Source of the DNA: Sphingomonadales bacterium
Lineage (GTDB): Bacteria; Pseudomonadota; Alphaproteobacteria; Sphingomonadales; Sphingomonadaceae
Direction: 5' to 3'
Assembly (NCBI GenBank): GCA_028289885.1
Contig: JAQGKX010000076.1
Location: 1-42,103, forward strand
Length of the DNA stretch: 42,103 bases
Both the position numbers and the translations under genes were made by a program. The notes beneath the pieces are model-generated. The model was not told the DNA's origin, did not search any database, and saw nothing but the letters and a program-made list of their open reading frames with translations. Shown here piece after piece: positions 20,287 to 29,801 of this stretch (the stretch's first letter is position 1; each line of letters starts with the position of its first letter).

Positions 20287-21637
20287 GAAGAAGAAGGGCA
20301 AGAGTACCGGTTCGCTTTCCCGGCGGATGATCGGCATAGCGGCGGCGTGGATTTTCATCCTGTTGCTGGGCGGCGGCATCGCGCTCGACCGTATTCTCGC
20401 CAATGCCATTACGCAGAATTTCGACGACCAGCTCGACTATGTGCAGACTGCGATGGTCGCGAGTGCGGAGACGGGGCCGGACGGCGAAGTTCGCCTGAAC
20501 CGGCCACTCGGCGACCAGCGTTTCCTTGAGCCGAACTCGGGGCTGTACTGGCAGATCACCGGCAAGAACCAGGAACCGTTCCGGTCGCGCTCGTTGTGGG
20601 ATCATGCGCTGCTTCCCGGCGGCAATCATCACGATACATCGCCGCATTTCTATGACAGCACGCAATTGGGTGGCGAGAAGTTGCGCATCGTCGAACGGGA
20701 TATTCGTTTGCCCCTGTCGCCGACCACATGGCGCTTTCAGGTTGCACAGAGCCGCGATGGGATCGATTCGCAGATACTGACCCTTCGCAAAACGCTCATC
20801 CGCAGCTTCGCACTATTGGCGCTCGGCTTGCTGCTTATGGCGACGTTGCAGACACTCTACGGACTGTGGCCACTCAGGAAATTGCGTCAGGCCATCATCG
20901 CCATGCGTTCGGGGCAGGCTCAACGGATCGAGCAGGAGCGCCTGCCGCAAGAGGTTGCGCCACTCGTCGATGAATTGAATGGCCTGCTCGAACATAATGA
21001 AAAGCAGGCGGAGGAGGCGCGGCGTCACGCCGGAAATCTCGCCCATGCATTGAAGACGCCGCTGACCGTCATCATGAATGCAGCGACTGCGCAGAGTGCC
21101 GACCTGTCCGAAACCGTCATTCGCGAAGCCTCCACCATGCGTCGGCAGGTCGACCATCACCTGGCTCGCGCGCGTGCCGTCGGTCGGCGAGGTCATGCGC
21201 ACAGCCGGGCCGAAGCATGGTTGTCGTTGCAGGCGGTCGAACGTGCGGTTGGCCGGCTTTACCCTCATGTTCGCATCGACATGGCGGGCGAAAAGAGCGC
21301 GTCGGTTCACGTCGAGCGGCAGGATCTCGACGAAATGCTGGGTAATTTGATCGAGAACGCAGCGAAATACGGCGGGGGCAGCGTGTTCGTGACCGTTGTT
21401 CGTGACGGCAAGTTCGTCGAGTTCCAGGTCGAGGACGATGGCAACGGTATCCCCGACGCCGAACGTAATCGCATTTTCGACCGGGGCGTCCGGCTCGACA
21501 GCGGCAAACCCGGTACCGGCCTCGGCCTCGCCATCGTGCGCGACGTGGCCGAAATATACGGTGGATCGGTCAGCGCCGGTGAGAGCGAGGACCTTGGCGG
21601 CCTGCTCGTGCGTTTGCGGCTTCCATTGGTGGCCTGA
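20201..21637 (+). CDS. Sensor histidine kinase (PhoQ-like); start uncertain
   Basis: TM 'MIGIAAAWIFILLLGGGIALDRIL'; phospho-acceptor helix 'HAGNLAHALKTPLTVIMNA'; 'NLIENAAKYGGG', 'GTGLGLAIV'. ATG at 20201 lies in the repeat; an in-frame ATG exists at 20327. Confidence 0.85.
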   Translation: MAEGLGLDLESSVIIEKPHPQPLSQAVGGKKKGKSTGSLSRRMIGIAAAWIFILLLGGGIALDRILANAITQNFDDQLDYVQTAMVASAETGPDGEVRLNRPLGDQRFLEPNSGLYWQITGKNQEPFRSRSLWDHALLPGGNHHDTSPHFYDSTQLGGEKLRIVERDIRLPLSPTTWRFQVAQSRDGIDSQILTLRKTLIRSFALLALGLLLMATLQTLYGLWPLRKLRQAIIAMRSGQAQRIEQERLPQEVAPLVDELNGLLEHNEKQAEEARRHAGNLAHALKTPLTVIMNAATAQSADLSETVIREASTMRRQVDHHLARARAVGRRGHAHSRAEAWLSLQAVERAVGRLYPHVRIDMAGEKSASVHVERQDLDEMLGNLIENAAKYGGGSVFVTVVRDGKFVEFQVEDDGNGIPDAERNRIFDRGVRLDSGKPGTGLGLAIVRDVAEIYGGSVSAGESEDLGGLLVRLRLPLVA

Positions 21638-21710
21638 TTCAACGCGGTGCGCTTGATTAGCGTGGTTACCGGGAGCAGAAGCCGCTCATCTGAATCCGGA
21701 GTCGTTTTAA

Positions 21711-23786
21711 ATGAAAACTGTTTTTCTCGTGACCGCTTCATTGGCGGCGATTGCGTCGGTCGCTGCTCATGGCAAGACGACCAGGCCGATTGCGACCGCT
21801 GCACCGGCCTCTTCCGCTGCGACGAGCCAGCCCAAATTTCCGCCTTTTGGCGTGAATCTGGGCGCGATGGACAAGACCGTCCTGCCGGGTGACGATTTTT
21901 ACAGTTACGTTAACGGAACGTGGAACAAGACCACTGAAATCCCTGCCGACAAGGCAAGCTGGGGCGGCTTCAACATCCTTCGCGATCTGTCCGACCAGCG
22001 CACCCGCGCCGTGATCGAGGATTCTGCCAAGACCAAGAACGCGCCGGGCAGCGCGGGCGACAAGATCGGCGTCGAATTTGCGACGTTCATGGATGAAGCC
22101 ACGATCGAGGCAAAGGGCATCGCGCCGCTGAAGCCGCAGCTTTCGACGATTGCGGCGATCAGGACACCCACCGACCTCGTCCGCGTTTTCGGCAAGGATA
22201 ATCGCGTCGGCATCGATGGTCCGCTGACCTTCTTCGTCGAACAGGATTTGAAGGACAATACGCAGTACGCGGCATGGGCCAGCCAGAGCGGCCTTGGCCT
22301 GCCCGACCGTGATTATTACCTGAAAACCGATGCGAAGTCGGCTGATATCCAGGCCAAGTACGTCGCGCACATCGCGACGCTGCTCCGCCTTGCGGGCCAG
22401 CCCGATCCCGATGGTGCGGCCAAGCGCATCTATGCGGTCGAACACGGCCTTGCGGAGATTCACTGGAGCCGCGCGGAAGAACGACAGGTCGAGAAAAGCT
22501 ATAATCCGATCGCCGTGTCCGATCTGGGCAAGACCATGCCGGGTGTCGATTGGGCGACCTGGTTATCGACCGTCGGTCTTGGCGGGGAAAAGCGGATCAT
22601 CGTCCAGCAACCTTCTGCCGTAACCGCGACCGCACGGATCATCGCTGCGACCCCCATCGCGACATGGAAGGAATATCTGGCCTATCACACCATCGCCAGC
22701 GCCGCCCCGCTCCTCGGCAAGGCGTTCGTGAACGAAGATTTTGCATTCAACGGGACCGTCCTGTCGGGAACGCCGCAGCTGAAGGATCGCTGGAAACGCG
22801 GCGTGGATGAGGTCAACAACAGCATGGGCGAAGCGGTCGGCGAGCTTTACGTCGCGCGCTATTTTCCGCCTGAATCAAAGGCTAAGGCCGACGAACTCGT
22901 CCGCAACATCACCGCCGCCATGAACGACCGGCTGCAGCGGCTGACGTGGATGGCTCCGGAGACCAAGGCGAAGGCGCAGGTCAAGCTGGCCGCCTTCACG
23001 CCCAAGATCGGCTATCCGACGAAATGGCGCGATTATTCGTCGCTGCAGTTCGTTTCCGGCGATGCGTATGGCAATGACCAGCGGGCCACCGAGTTCGAGT
23101 TCCAGCGCAATCTGAACAAGATCGGCAGGCCCGTCGATCGTACCGAATGGGGCATGACGCCGCAGACTGTGAACGCCTATGCCAATCCGCCGATGAACGA
23201 GATCGTCTTCCCTGCGGCAATCCTGCAGCCACCGTTTTTCGATCCGAACGCCGACCCTGCGGTCAACTACGGCGCGATCGGCGCAGTTATCGGCCATGAG
23301 ATCAGTCACCATTTCGACGATCAGGGTCGGAAGTACGATCCGAAGGGCAATCTCAACGACTGGTGGACCCCCGCCGATATCGCCCGGTTCAAGGTGCTGA
23401 CCGACAGCGTCGTCAAGCAATATGGCGAGTATGAACCGGTCCCCGGCGCTCACGTCAACGGCGAGCTGACGCTGGGCGAAAACATGGCCGATCTGGCCGG
23501 GCTGAACGTCGCCTATGAGGCCTATCATCTGTCGCTTCATGGCAAGCCAGCCCCGGTCATCGACGGCTATACCGGCGACCAGCGTTTCTTCCTCGGCTTT
23601 GGACAAGTGTGGCAGACCAAGGCGCGTGAGGCGTCTATCCGCAAGCAGATCACCACCGACCCGCACACGCCGGGAGCGTATCGGCCCTACGTCGCGCGCA
23701 ACCTCGATGCATGGTACACGGCGTTCAACGTGAAGCCGGGCCAGAAATATTATCTGGCGCCAAAGGACCGGATCAAGATCTGGTAA
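21711..23786 (+). CDS. M13-family metallopeptidase (neprilysin/PepO-like)
   Basis: 691 aa; signal peptide; zinc motif 'VIGHEISHHFDDQG', 'ENMADLAGL', C-terminal 'KIW'. Confidence 0.95.
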   Translation: MKTVFLVTASLAAIASVAAHGKTTRPIATAAPASSAATSQPKFPPFGVNLGAMDKTVLPGDDFYSYVNGTWNKTTEIPADKASWGGFNILRDLSDQRTRAVIEDSAKTKNAPGSAGDKIGVEFATFMDEATIEAKGIAPLKPQLSTIAAIRTPTDLVRVFGKDNRVGIDGPLTFFVEQDLKDNTQYAAWASQSGLGLPDRDYYLKTDAKSADIQAKYVAHIATLLRLAGQPDPDGAAKRIYAVEHGLAEIHWSRAEERQVEKSYNPIAVSDLGKTMPGVDWATWLSTVGLGGEKRIIVQQPSAVTATARIIAATPIATWKEYLAYHTIASAAPLLGKAFVNEDFAFNGTVLSGTPQLKDRWKRGVDEVNNSMGEAVGELYVARYFPPESKAKADELVRNITAAMNDRLQRLTWMAPETKAKAQVKLAAFTPKIGYPTKWRDYSSLQFVSGDAYGNDQRATEFEFQRNLNKIGRPVDRTEWGMTPQTVNAYANPPMNEIVFPAAILQPPFFDPNADPAVNYGAIGAVIGHEISHHFDDQGRKYDPKGNLNDWWTPADIARFKVLTDSVVKQYGEYEPVPGAHVNGELTLGENMADLAGLNVAYEAYHLSLHGKPAPVIDGYTGDQRFFLGFGQVWQTKAREASIRKQITTDPHTPGAYRPYVARNLDAWYTAFNVKPGQKYYLAPKDRIKIW

Positions 23787-23810
23787 GAGCTTTCAGCGGT
23801 TTGTCAGCGG

Positions 23811-24089
23811 CTAGACCTGCATCCCCGTATGGTGGCGGATCACCTCGTCGATGATAAACCGCAGGAACTTTTCGGTGAAATCGGGGTCCAGCCTTGCATC
23901 TTCGGCAAGTTTTCGCAGGCGCGCGACCTGAGCCGTCTCGCGATCGGGGTCGGCTGGGGCGAGGCCGGTCGTCGCCTTATAGGCACCGACCGCTTGCGTG
24001 ACCTTGAACCGTTCGGCGAGCATGAAGACCAGCGCGGCGTCGATATTGTCGATGCTTTCGCGGTATTTCTGCAACTTCTCATCGGCCAT
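23811..24089 (-). CDS. Chorismate mutase (AroQ-type)
   Basis: 'YRESIDNIDAALVFMLAERFKVTQAVGAYKA' typical AroQ helix. Confidence 0.9.
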   Translation of the reverse strand: MADEKLQKYRESIDNIDAALVFMLAERFKVTQAVGAYKATTGLAPADPDRETAQVARLRKLAEDARLDPDFTEKFLRFIIDEVIRHHTGMQV

Positions 24090-24151
24090 CGGCACTCTCC
24101 ACCTCTACGCGCTCTTGCCTTAGCCCTAGCTGCACGTCACAGGAATTGGCA

Positions 24152-25171
24152 ATGACCGCGACACTTCACAGCATTTCGGGCGGCACTGCTGCCGCTCCCT
24201 CGATGGACGCGCTCGTCGCGCTGGTCGCGGGTGATCTCGGTCACGTCAACAAGGTCATTCTCGACCGGATGCAGTCGGAAATCCCGCTGATCCCCGAACT
24301 CGCCGGTCACCTGATCGCGGGCGGTGGCAAGCGGATGCGACCGATGCTGACGCTCGCCTGCGCCAAACTGCTCGATTATGGCGGTGCACGCCACCATAAA
24401 CTCGCGGCCTGCGTCGAGTTTATCCACACCGCGACGTTATTGCACGACGATGTCGTCGACAGTTCGGGCCTGCGCCGTGGCAAGCGCACGGCCAACATCA
24501 TCTGGGGAAATGCCGCCAGCGTTCTCGTCGGCGACTTTCTGTTTAGCCGCTCGTTCGAACTGATGGTCGAGGACGGCAGCCTGAAAGTGCTCCGCATCCT
24601 GTCGAACGCCAGCGCCGTGATCGCTGAGGGGGAAGTAAACCAGCTCACCGCCCAGCGTCAGGTCGGCCTTGGCGAGGACCGTTATCTTGCCATTATCAGC
24701 GCAAAAACCGCCGCGCTGTTCGCCGCCGCCTGCCGCATTGCCGCCGTCGTTGCCGAACGTGACGACAGTGTGGAGGAAGCGCTCGACGCCTATGGCCGCA
24801 ACCTCGGTATCGCCTTCCAGCTGGTCGACGATGCGCTCGATTATGCGTCGGATGCCGAGACGATGGGCAAGGGAGTCGGCGACGACTTCCGCGACGGCAA
24901 GATGACGTTGCCGGTCATCCTCGCCTTCGCGCGCGGGTCGGACGAGGACCGCAAGTTCTGGAAGGACGCCGTCGAAGGACGCCGCGTTTCGGACGAAGAC
25001 CTCGCCATCGCCATCAGGCTTGTGCGGGAAACCGGTGCTATCGACGACACCATCGCCCGCGCCCGCCACTATGGACAGCGTGCCATCGACGCGCTCGGTC
25101 CCTTTACGCGGGGAACTGCGAAAGCGGCGCTGACCGAGGCCGTCGAGTTCGCGATCTCGCGCGCTTATTAG
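24152..25171 (+). CDS. ispB: Polyprenyl synthetase (octaprenyl diphosphate synthase-like)
   Basis: 'GGGKRMRPML', first Asp-rich motif 'LLHDDVVDSS', second 'QLVDDALDY'. Confidence 0.9.
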   Translation: MTATLHSISGGTAAAPSMDALVALVAGDLGHVNKVILDRMQSEIPLIPELAGHLIAGGGKRMRPMLTLACAKLLDYGGARHHKLAACVEFIHTATLLHDDVVDSSGLRRGKRTANIIWGNAASVLVGDFLFSRSFELMVEDGSLKVLRILSNASAVIAEGEVNQLTAQRQVGLGEDRYLAIISAKTAALFAAACRIAAVVAERDDSVEEALDAYGRNLGIAFQLVDDALDYASDAETMGKGVGDDFRDGKMTLPVILAFARGSDEDRKFWKDAVEGRRVSDEDLAIAIRLVRETGAIDDTIARARHYGQRAIDALGPFTRGTAKAALTEAVEFAISRAY

Positions 25172-25176
25172 GGGCG

Positions 25177-27573
25177 GTGGCGCTCCCGATCCACGCGGTA
25201 CTTCCTGGATTATTGGCGGTCCTGCGCGGCTCGTCGAACGCCGTCCTTGTTGCCCCACCCGGAGCGGGCAAGACCACCGCCGTCGCCCCTGCGCTGCTTG
25301 ACGAACCATGGTGCACCGGCGAAATCCTGCTGCTCTCCCCCCGTCGCATCGCCGCCCGCGCTGCAGCCGAACGCATGGCCGAATTGCGCGGCGAGCGCGT
25401 CGGCGAAACCATCGGCTACGCGACCCGCATGGATTCGAAACGCTCGGGCAGGACGCGCATCCTCGTCGTCACCGAAGGCATTTTTCGCAACCGGATTCAG
25501 GCCGATCCCGAACTTGCCGGAGTGTCCGCCGTCCTGTTCGATGAGGTACACGAACGCAGTCTCGACTGCGATGCCGGGCTGGCTTTCGCACTCGACGCAC
25601 AGGGCGGATTGCGTCCCGACCTTCGCCTGCTGGCAATGTCCGCAACGCTCGACGGCACCCGGTTTGCGACGTTGATGGACGCCCCCGTCGTCGAAAGCGA
25701 AGGGCGCGCATGGCCGCTGGAGGTCCGATATTCGGGCCGCGCATCCGACCGCATCGAAGACGCAATGGCCGCCGCGATCCGAGCCGTAATGGCGGCCGAA
25801 GCGGGGTCGCTGCTCGCGTTCCTGCCGGGGGTCGCCGAAATCGAACGCACCGCCGAACGGCTCGACCGGCTGCCCGCCGATATTGTGGTCCACAAACTCT
25901 ATGGTGCGCTCGACCCCGCCGCGCAGCGCGCCGCCATCGCTCCCGGATTGGGCCGCAAGGTCGTGCTCGCCACCAGCATCGCCGAAACCAGCCTGACTAT
26001 CGACGGCGTTCGGATCGTAGTGGACTCAGGCCTCGCCCGTCGCCCACGCTACGACCGGTCGGCTGGCCTGACGCGCCTCGTCACCGAACGCGCATCGCAA
26101 GCCGCCGTCACGCAAAGGGCAGGGCGCGCGGCGAGACAGGGGTCGGGGCTGGCCGTTCGCTTGTGGGAAGAAGCGGCGACCGGTGGCCTGCCGCGTTTCG
26201 ACCCGCCGGAAATTCTCGAAGCCGATCTGTCCGCTCTCATGCTCGATTGCGCGATCTGGGGCGTAACCGACCCGCGCACGCTACGCTGGATCGACCCGCC
26301 ACCCGAGTCCGCGATCGCTGAAGCGCGCGGTCGGTTGCTGCTCCTTGGCGCGATCGACGATGATGGCCGCCCGACCGCCCATGGGAAGGCCATCGCGGCT
26401 GTCCCGCTGCCACCACGGCTCGCCCATATGCTGATCGCCGCCGAGGACCGTGCTCTGGCGTCGGAGGTCGCGATGCTGCTGACCGAACGCGGGCTGGGCG
26501 GGCCGGACACCGACATCGATTCGCGCCTCTCTCGTTGGCGGGGCGACCGGGGCCAGCGCGCCGACGCGGCCCGCTCGATTGCGCGCCGCTGGGCCGATGG
26601 GGCAAAACGATCGGATGGCGGCGCGGGACAGTGCATCGCCCTCGCCTTTCCCGACCGTGTCGCAAAACGGCGTTCAGGCGACGGTGCCGATTGGGTCAGC
26701 GTCGGTGGGCGCGGCTTCCGGCTCGACCCGACATCCCCCCTCGCGCGCGCCGAATGGCTGGCTGTCGCTGAAACCCAGGGCTCGGCGGCTGGAGCGCGAA
26801 TCGTCTCCGCCGCAACACTGACTTCGGCGGAAGTCGAGTCGATCTTCGCCGACACCATCATCACCAACGATCAGCTGAAGTTCGACCCCACGACCGGAGG
26901 CGTCTCCGCGCGCCGCGAACGTCGCCTCGGTTCGATTGTCCTGAACTCGGTCCCTTTCGACGTCTCCCGCGAAGCCACGGCCAAAGCCCTTGTCGACGCC
27001 GTCCGCGCCCACGGCCTGTCGGTGCTGAACCTCCCCCCATCAGTTCTTACAGTTCAGGCCCGCGCGGGCTTTGCAGGGGTTTTCGGCCTCGACGACGCTA
27101 CCCTGATCGAACGCCTCGACGAATGGCTCCCCGAACTCGTCGCAACCAAGCGCCGCCTCAACGAGATCGACCCGGGTGCGTTGATCCAGAGCTGGCTGAA
27201 CCTCCTCGATTGGTCAGATCAGCAGGCCATCAACACGCGCGCGCCCCGCGAATTCCTGTCGCCCGCCGGCACCCATCACGCGATCGACTATGCCGCCCCC
27301 GCCGGCCCGACCGTCGAACTTCGGGTGCAGGCCTTATTCGGCATCGCTACCCATCCGACCATCGGCAACGGCATTCCGCTCGTCCTCAGCCTGACCTCGC
27401 CCGGCGCGAAACCCATTCAGACCACCCGCGACCTTCCGGGTTTCTGGAAGGGCAGCTGGGCCGATGTCGCCAAGGAAATGCGTGGTCGCTACCCGCGCCA
27501 CAACTGGCCGGACGATCCGACCGGGGCCACCGCATCGCTGAAGACAAAGAACGCGCTTGCGAGACAGCGGTAA
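25177..27573 (+). CDS. hrpB: ATP-dependent helicase HrpB
   Basis: 798 aa, GTG start; 'APPGAGKTTAVAPALL', 'DEVHERSLD', 'QRAGRAARQGSG'. Confidence 0.93.
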   Translation: MALPIHAVLPGLLAVLRGSSNAVLVAPPGAGKTTAVAPALLDEPWCTGEILLLSPRRIAARAAAERMAELRGERVGETIGYATRMDSKRSGRTRILVVTEGIFRNRIQADPELAGVSAVLFDEVHERSLDCDAGLAFALDAQGGLRPDLRLLAMSATLDGTRFATLMDAPVVESEGRAWPLEVRYSGRASDRIEDAMAAAIRAVMAAEAGSLLAFLPGVAEIERTAERLDRLPADIVVHKLYGALDPAAQRAAIAPGLGRKVVLATSIAETSLTIDGVRIVVDSGLARRPRYDRSAGLTRLVTERASQAAVTQRAGRAARQGSGLAVRLWEEAATGGLPRFDPPEILEADLSALMLDCAIWGVTDPRTLRWIDPPPESAIAEARGRLLLLGAIDDDGRPTAHGKAIAAVPLPPRLAHMLIAAEDRALASEVAMLLTERGLGGPDTDIDSRLSRWRGDRGQRADAARSIARRWADGAKRSDGGAGQCIALAFPDRVAKRRSGDGADWVSVGGRGFRLDPTSPLARAEWLAVAETQGSAAGARIVSAATLTSAEVESIFADTIITNDQLKFDPTTGGVSARRERRLGSIVLNSVPFDVSREATAKALVDAVRAHGLSVLNLPPSVLTVQARAGFAGVFGLDDATLIERLDEWLPELVATKRRLNEIDPGALIQSWLNLLDWSDQQAINTRAPREFLSPAGTHHAIDYAAPAGPTVELRVQALFGIATHPTIGNGIPLVLSLTSPGAKPIQTTRDLPGFWKGSWADVAKEMRGRYPRHNWPDDPTGATASLKTKNALARQR

Positions 27574-27593
27574 ACTGCGGCATTGCAGCGTGT

Positions 27594-27875
27594 ATGAGCC
27601 ACGCCCGCATTTTTCAAAAGCCCAAGAACGCCATGCAGTCCGGTCGCGCGGGCACCGATAGCTGGATATTGGAGTTCGAGCCTGCCGAGGCAAAAAAAGC
27701 GGATCCGCTGACTGGTTGGGCAGGGTCGGGCGACACGCGCGGGCAGATCTCGCTGAAGTTTGCAACGGTCGAAGCGGCAAAATCCTATGCCGACCGACAC
27801 GGCATCACCGCGCATATCGTCCCGGCACCCGAACGGTTGCTGAAGCTGCAGACCTACGCCGATAATTTCAAGTAA
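27594..27875 (+). CDS. ETC complex I subunit, NDUFS4-like
   Basis: 93 aa from in-frame ATG 27594: 'ARIFQKPKNAMQSGRAGTDSWILEFEP...DPLTGWAGSGDTRGQISLKFATVEAAKSYADRHGI'. Confidence 0.88.
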   Translation: MSHARIFQKPKNAMQSGRAGTDSWILEFEPAEAKKADPLTGWAGSGDTRGQISLKFATVEAAKSYADRHGITAHIVPAPERLLKLQTYADNFK

Positions 27876-27902
27876 GGCGTCTTCGTCGGCCTGGCCTGAT
27901 TA

Positions 27903-29702
27903 CTATAGCGGCGCGCAAACCTCATTCAGCCAAACCGCCGCGTCCCCATCCAGTTGCGGGCCGACAATCGCCAGCACCTGCGCATGATAGTCATCGACCC
28001 ACGCCCGCTCGGGCTGGGTCAACAGTCCGACATCCATCATATTCCGGTCGATCGGTGCAAAGGTCAGCGTTTCGAATCCGAGCATGTTCATGTCGCCATC
28101 GGGGAACCGCCGCTCCTCGACCAGCACCAGATTCTCGATCCTGATCCCATAGCCGTCGGGTTTGTAATAGCCCGGCTCGTTCGACAGGAACATGCCCGCG
28201 CGCAGCGGCTCCTCGGTCCCGGCCTGTCCACCGCCCGGCTTGGCGATTCGCTGCGGCCCCTCGTGCACCGCAAGGAACGCACCCACGCCGTGGCCCGTTC
28301 CGTGCGCGTAATCCAACCCCGCCGCCCACAGGAACTGCCGCGCGAACCCGTCAAGCTGGCTCCCGCGCGTTCCTTCCGGAAACACCGCTGTTGCCAACGC
28401 AATATGACCCTTCAGCACCCGCGTGAACCGGTCGCGAACTTCCGCCGGAGCCTCGCCCGGCCCCACCCAGATCGTCCGCGTCACATCGGTCGTGCCATCG
28501 GCGTATTGCCCACCCGAATCGCACAGGTACACCGAAGACGGATCAATCCTCCGGTCGGTCGTCGCATCCGCCTTGTAATGCATGATCGCGCCATGCGGAC
28601 CCGCGCCCGATATCGTATCGAAGCTGAGATCGAGCAATTTGCCCGACCCCCGGCGAAACTGTTCCAACCGGTCCGAAGCAGAAATCTCGGTCAATTGGCC
28701 CTTCGGAGCCTCGACCGAAACCCAGTGCAAATACCGCGACAATGCCGCCCCGTCGCGCGCATGAGCGCTGCGTGAACCCGCTTGCTCCGCATGGTTCTTG
28801 ATGGCTTTGGCAAGCACGGCAGGATCGCGCACCGTCACCAGCTTCGCGCCCCCTTTTTCCAGGGCATCGAACACGGCAGCAACCGCGCGCTCCGGATCGG
28901 CGGCAACGCGCTTGCCCGCCAAATCAGAGAGCGCCGCCGCAAACTCGGTCCGGTCATGCAGCCGAACGCCGTTACCCAGATGACCCCGCACCGCATCGTC
29001 AATCTTGTCCGGCGCAATGAACAGGTCCGCCGTCGCGTCGGCGTTCAATATGGCGAAAGCCAGTCCGACCGGTGTATGCGTCACATCGGTCCCGCGCACA
29101 TTGAAGGTCCACGCAATCGAATCGAGCGCCGTCATCACGGTCGCATCGAGGCCCTCTCTGGTCAGCCAATCTGCAATCTCGGCCCGTTTATCCGCCGACG
29201 ACCGTCCCGCCAGCAAGGTGTCCTGCACCGCTATCCGAGCCTCCGACCTTACCGGCTGATCGTCCCACACCGCATCGACGGGGTTTGCCGAAACCGGCAC
29301 CAGTTCGATGCCCTTGGCATTTAGCGCCGCTCTTGCCGCGGCAACCCAGTCGCGTGTGTGCAGCCAGGGATCGTAACCGATACGCCCGCCCGCTTTGGCA
29401 TTTTCCCGCAGCCATTCGGCAATGCTCGTTTGCGGCACGCCCATATACGCCCAGTCGTCTCCCGAAACCTGGGCGCGGACCTGCAAAGTATAGCGCCCAT
29501 CGACGAATATCGCCGCCTGTTCGGGCAACACCACCGCAGCGCCCGCCGACCCCTTGAAACCGGTCAGCCATTCGAGCCGCTTGGCATAGTCGCCAACATA
29601 TTCGGACATATGCTCGTCGGTCAGCGGCACCACGAACCCGTCGAGTTTCTGAGCGGCAAGCTGGGCGCGAAGGGCAGAGAGGCGGTCGGCGTAGGTGGAC
29701 AT
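27903..29702 (-). CDS. Aminopeptidase P family (M24) protein
   Basis: In-frame ATG at 29702 ('MSTYADRLSALRAQLAAQKLDGFVVP'); 'YLCDSGGQYADGTTDVTRT', 'GTGHGVGAFLAVHEGPQ'. Confidence 0.93.
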   Translation of the reverse strand: MSTYADRLSALRAQLAAQKLDGFVVPLTDEHMSEYVGDYAKRLEWLTGFKGSAGAAVVLPEQAAIFVDGRYTLQVRAQVSGDDWAYMGVPQTSIAEWLRENAKAGGRIGYDPWLHTRDWVAAARAALNAKGIELVPVSANPVDAVWDDQPVRSEARIAVQDTLLAGRSSADKRAEIADWLTREGLDATVMTALDSIAWTFNVRGTDVTHTPVGLAFAILNADATADLFIAPDKIDDAVRGHLGNGVRLHDRTEFAAALSDLAGKRVAADPERAVAAVFDALEKGGAKLVTVRDPAVLAKAIKNHAEQAGSRSAHARDGAALSRYLHWVSVEAPKGQLTEISASDRLEQFRRGSGKLLDLSFDTISGAGPHGAIMHYKADATTDRRIDPSSVYLCDSGGQYADGTTDVTRTIWVGPGEAPAEVRDRFTRVLKGHIALATAVFPEGTRGSQLDGFARQFLWAAGLDYAHGTGHGVGAFLAVHEGPQRIAKPGGGQAGTEEPLRAGMFLSNEPGYYKPDGYGIRIENLVLVEERRFPDGDMNMLGFETLTFAPIDRNMMDVGLLTQPERAWVDDYHAQVLAIVGPQLDGDAAVWLNEVCAPL

Positions 29703-29801
29703 TGGGCAGCCTTCGGAAATGACGATTGATCCCGATATAACACTGGCAGTCAGCGATAACACCCACTTGCCACTCCGCCTCATCCCCCCCAAAACGCCGC
29801 C

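Noticed and set aside
19526-21637. Two-component system as PhoB/PhoR for the Pst operon
   Set aside because: It is over 10 kb from pst, the kinase lacks a PAS-like region and looks PhoQ-like; no evidence ties it to the Pho boxes.
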